In this document: in pieces, positions 15,760-15,898 of the stretch
Numbering within the stretch: the stretch's first letter is position 1
How the letters are laid out: the number at the start of each line of letters is the position of its first letter
NCBI GenBank assembly: GCA_010279815.1
Contig: QEOQ01000355.1
Span: forward strand, 768,424 to 784,321
Direction: 5' to 3'
Length of the DNA: 15,898 nucleotides
DNA from: Brachionus plicatilis
Taxonomy: Eukaryota; Rotifera; Eurotatoria; Ploima; Brachionidae
Made by a program: the position numbers and the translations under genes
The notes under the pieces: model-generated
What the model saw: the letters and a program-made list of their open reading frames with translations, nothing else
Database searches by the model: none
What the model was told of the DNA's origin: nothing

Positions 15760-15898
15760 CAGTAGAAATTCGATTATATGTAATGAAAAACTTTTTGGTC
15801 TTATATATAATCGAATTTTACATATAATCGAATAGACCTGTAGACACAAATTTTGTCTGATGAAAAAGTTTTGGACAATTAAAAAAGAGGGTTTTTAC
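15760..15898. mobile_element. Terminus of a pogo/Tigger-like DNA transposon (continues off window)
   Basis: After a TA dinucleotide (15758-15759) the sequence starts CAGTAGAAATTCGATT, close to the C-A-G-T-x-G-A-A-x-x-T-C-G pattern of pogo-family ends, which insert at TA. The motif TTCGATTATATGTAA (15769-15783) recurs as its reverse complement at 15818-15832, and a shorter copy of that complement lies at 15805-15815, as expected for subterminal transposase-binding repeats. The opposite end is not in the window, so size and coding capacity are unknown. Confidence 0.6.

Overview
The window looks like nuclear DNA of a small-genome, very AT-rich animal. Non-coding DNA is dominated by A and T runs, exons are visibly richer in G and C, and most introns are 50 to 131 nt with GT..AG ends. 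The main gene is a chitin synthase carrying an N-terminal myosin motor. From family knowledge this architecture is typical of Lophotrochozoa. Together with the AT-richness and tiny introns, a monogonont rotifer (Brachionus-like) is my best guess; that is inference, and a mollusc or other spiralian is not excluded.

About 11.5 kb (positions 11 to 11598, minus strand) is one gene. I could join 16 coding exons with consistent phase into 4494 nt, or 1498 codons, with no internal stop. The order is: Asn-rich N-terminus (residues 1 to about 88); myosin motor (about 89 to 805) with P-loop, switch I, switch II and the HFIKCIKPN actin-side motif; a linker of about 100 residues without an IQ motif; about ten membrane segments (about 910 to 1298); then the start of the GT2 chitin synthase catalytic domain (CATMWHE, FFDDAF, PYGGRLVW, IRHRKRWSQ). 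The window ends two-thirds of the way through the protein. The catalytic EDR, QRRRW and WGTRE-type motifs should lie beyond position 1.

Twelve introns are tiny. Three are large: 1423, 2387 and 2374 nt. The first separates the end of the motor from its converter, the second separates the membrane cluster from the catalytic domain, and the third splits the catalytic domain. The last two carry transposon insertions: a 5'-truncated LINE tail with a perfect 14-bp target duplication (263 to 412), and a 494-bp foldback MITE with arms of about 195 bp and a perfect 8-bp target duplication (4192 to 4685).

Upstream of the gene (11.6 to 15.9 kb) I see no intact host gene, only transposon debris. It holds a retrotransposon gag-like fragment (12412 to 12774, minus) with a 45-codon open stretch beside it, a second foldback element (13927 to 14279), an internally deleted and frameshifted MULE-type transposase that keeps its SWIM zinc finger (14811 to 15355, plus), a short direct repeat, and a pogo/Tigger-like terminus at 15760 that runs off the right edge.

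The gene's product would be a plasma-membrane or vesicle-membrane enzyme polymerising UDP-GlcNAc into chitin, with a cytoplasmic motor domain that could couple it to actin. No other gene in the window can be tied to that function.
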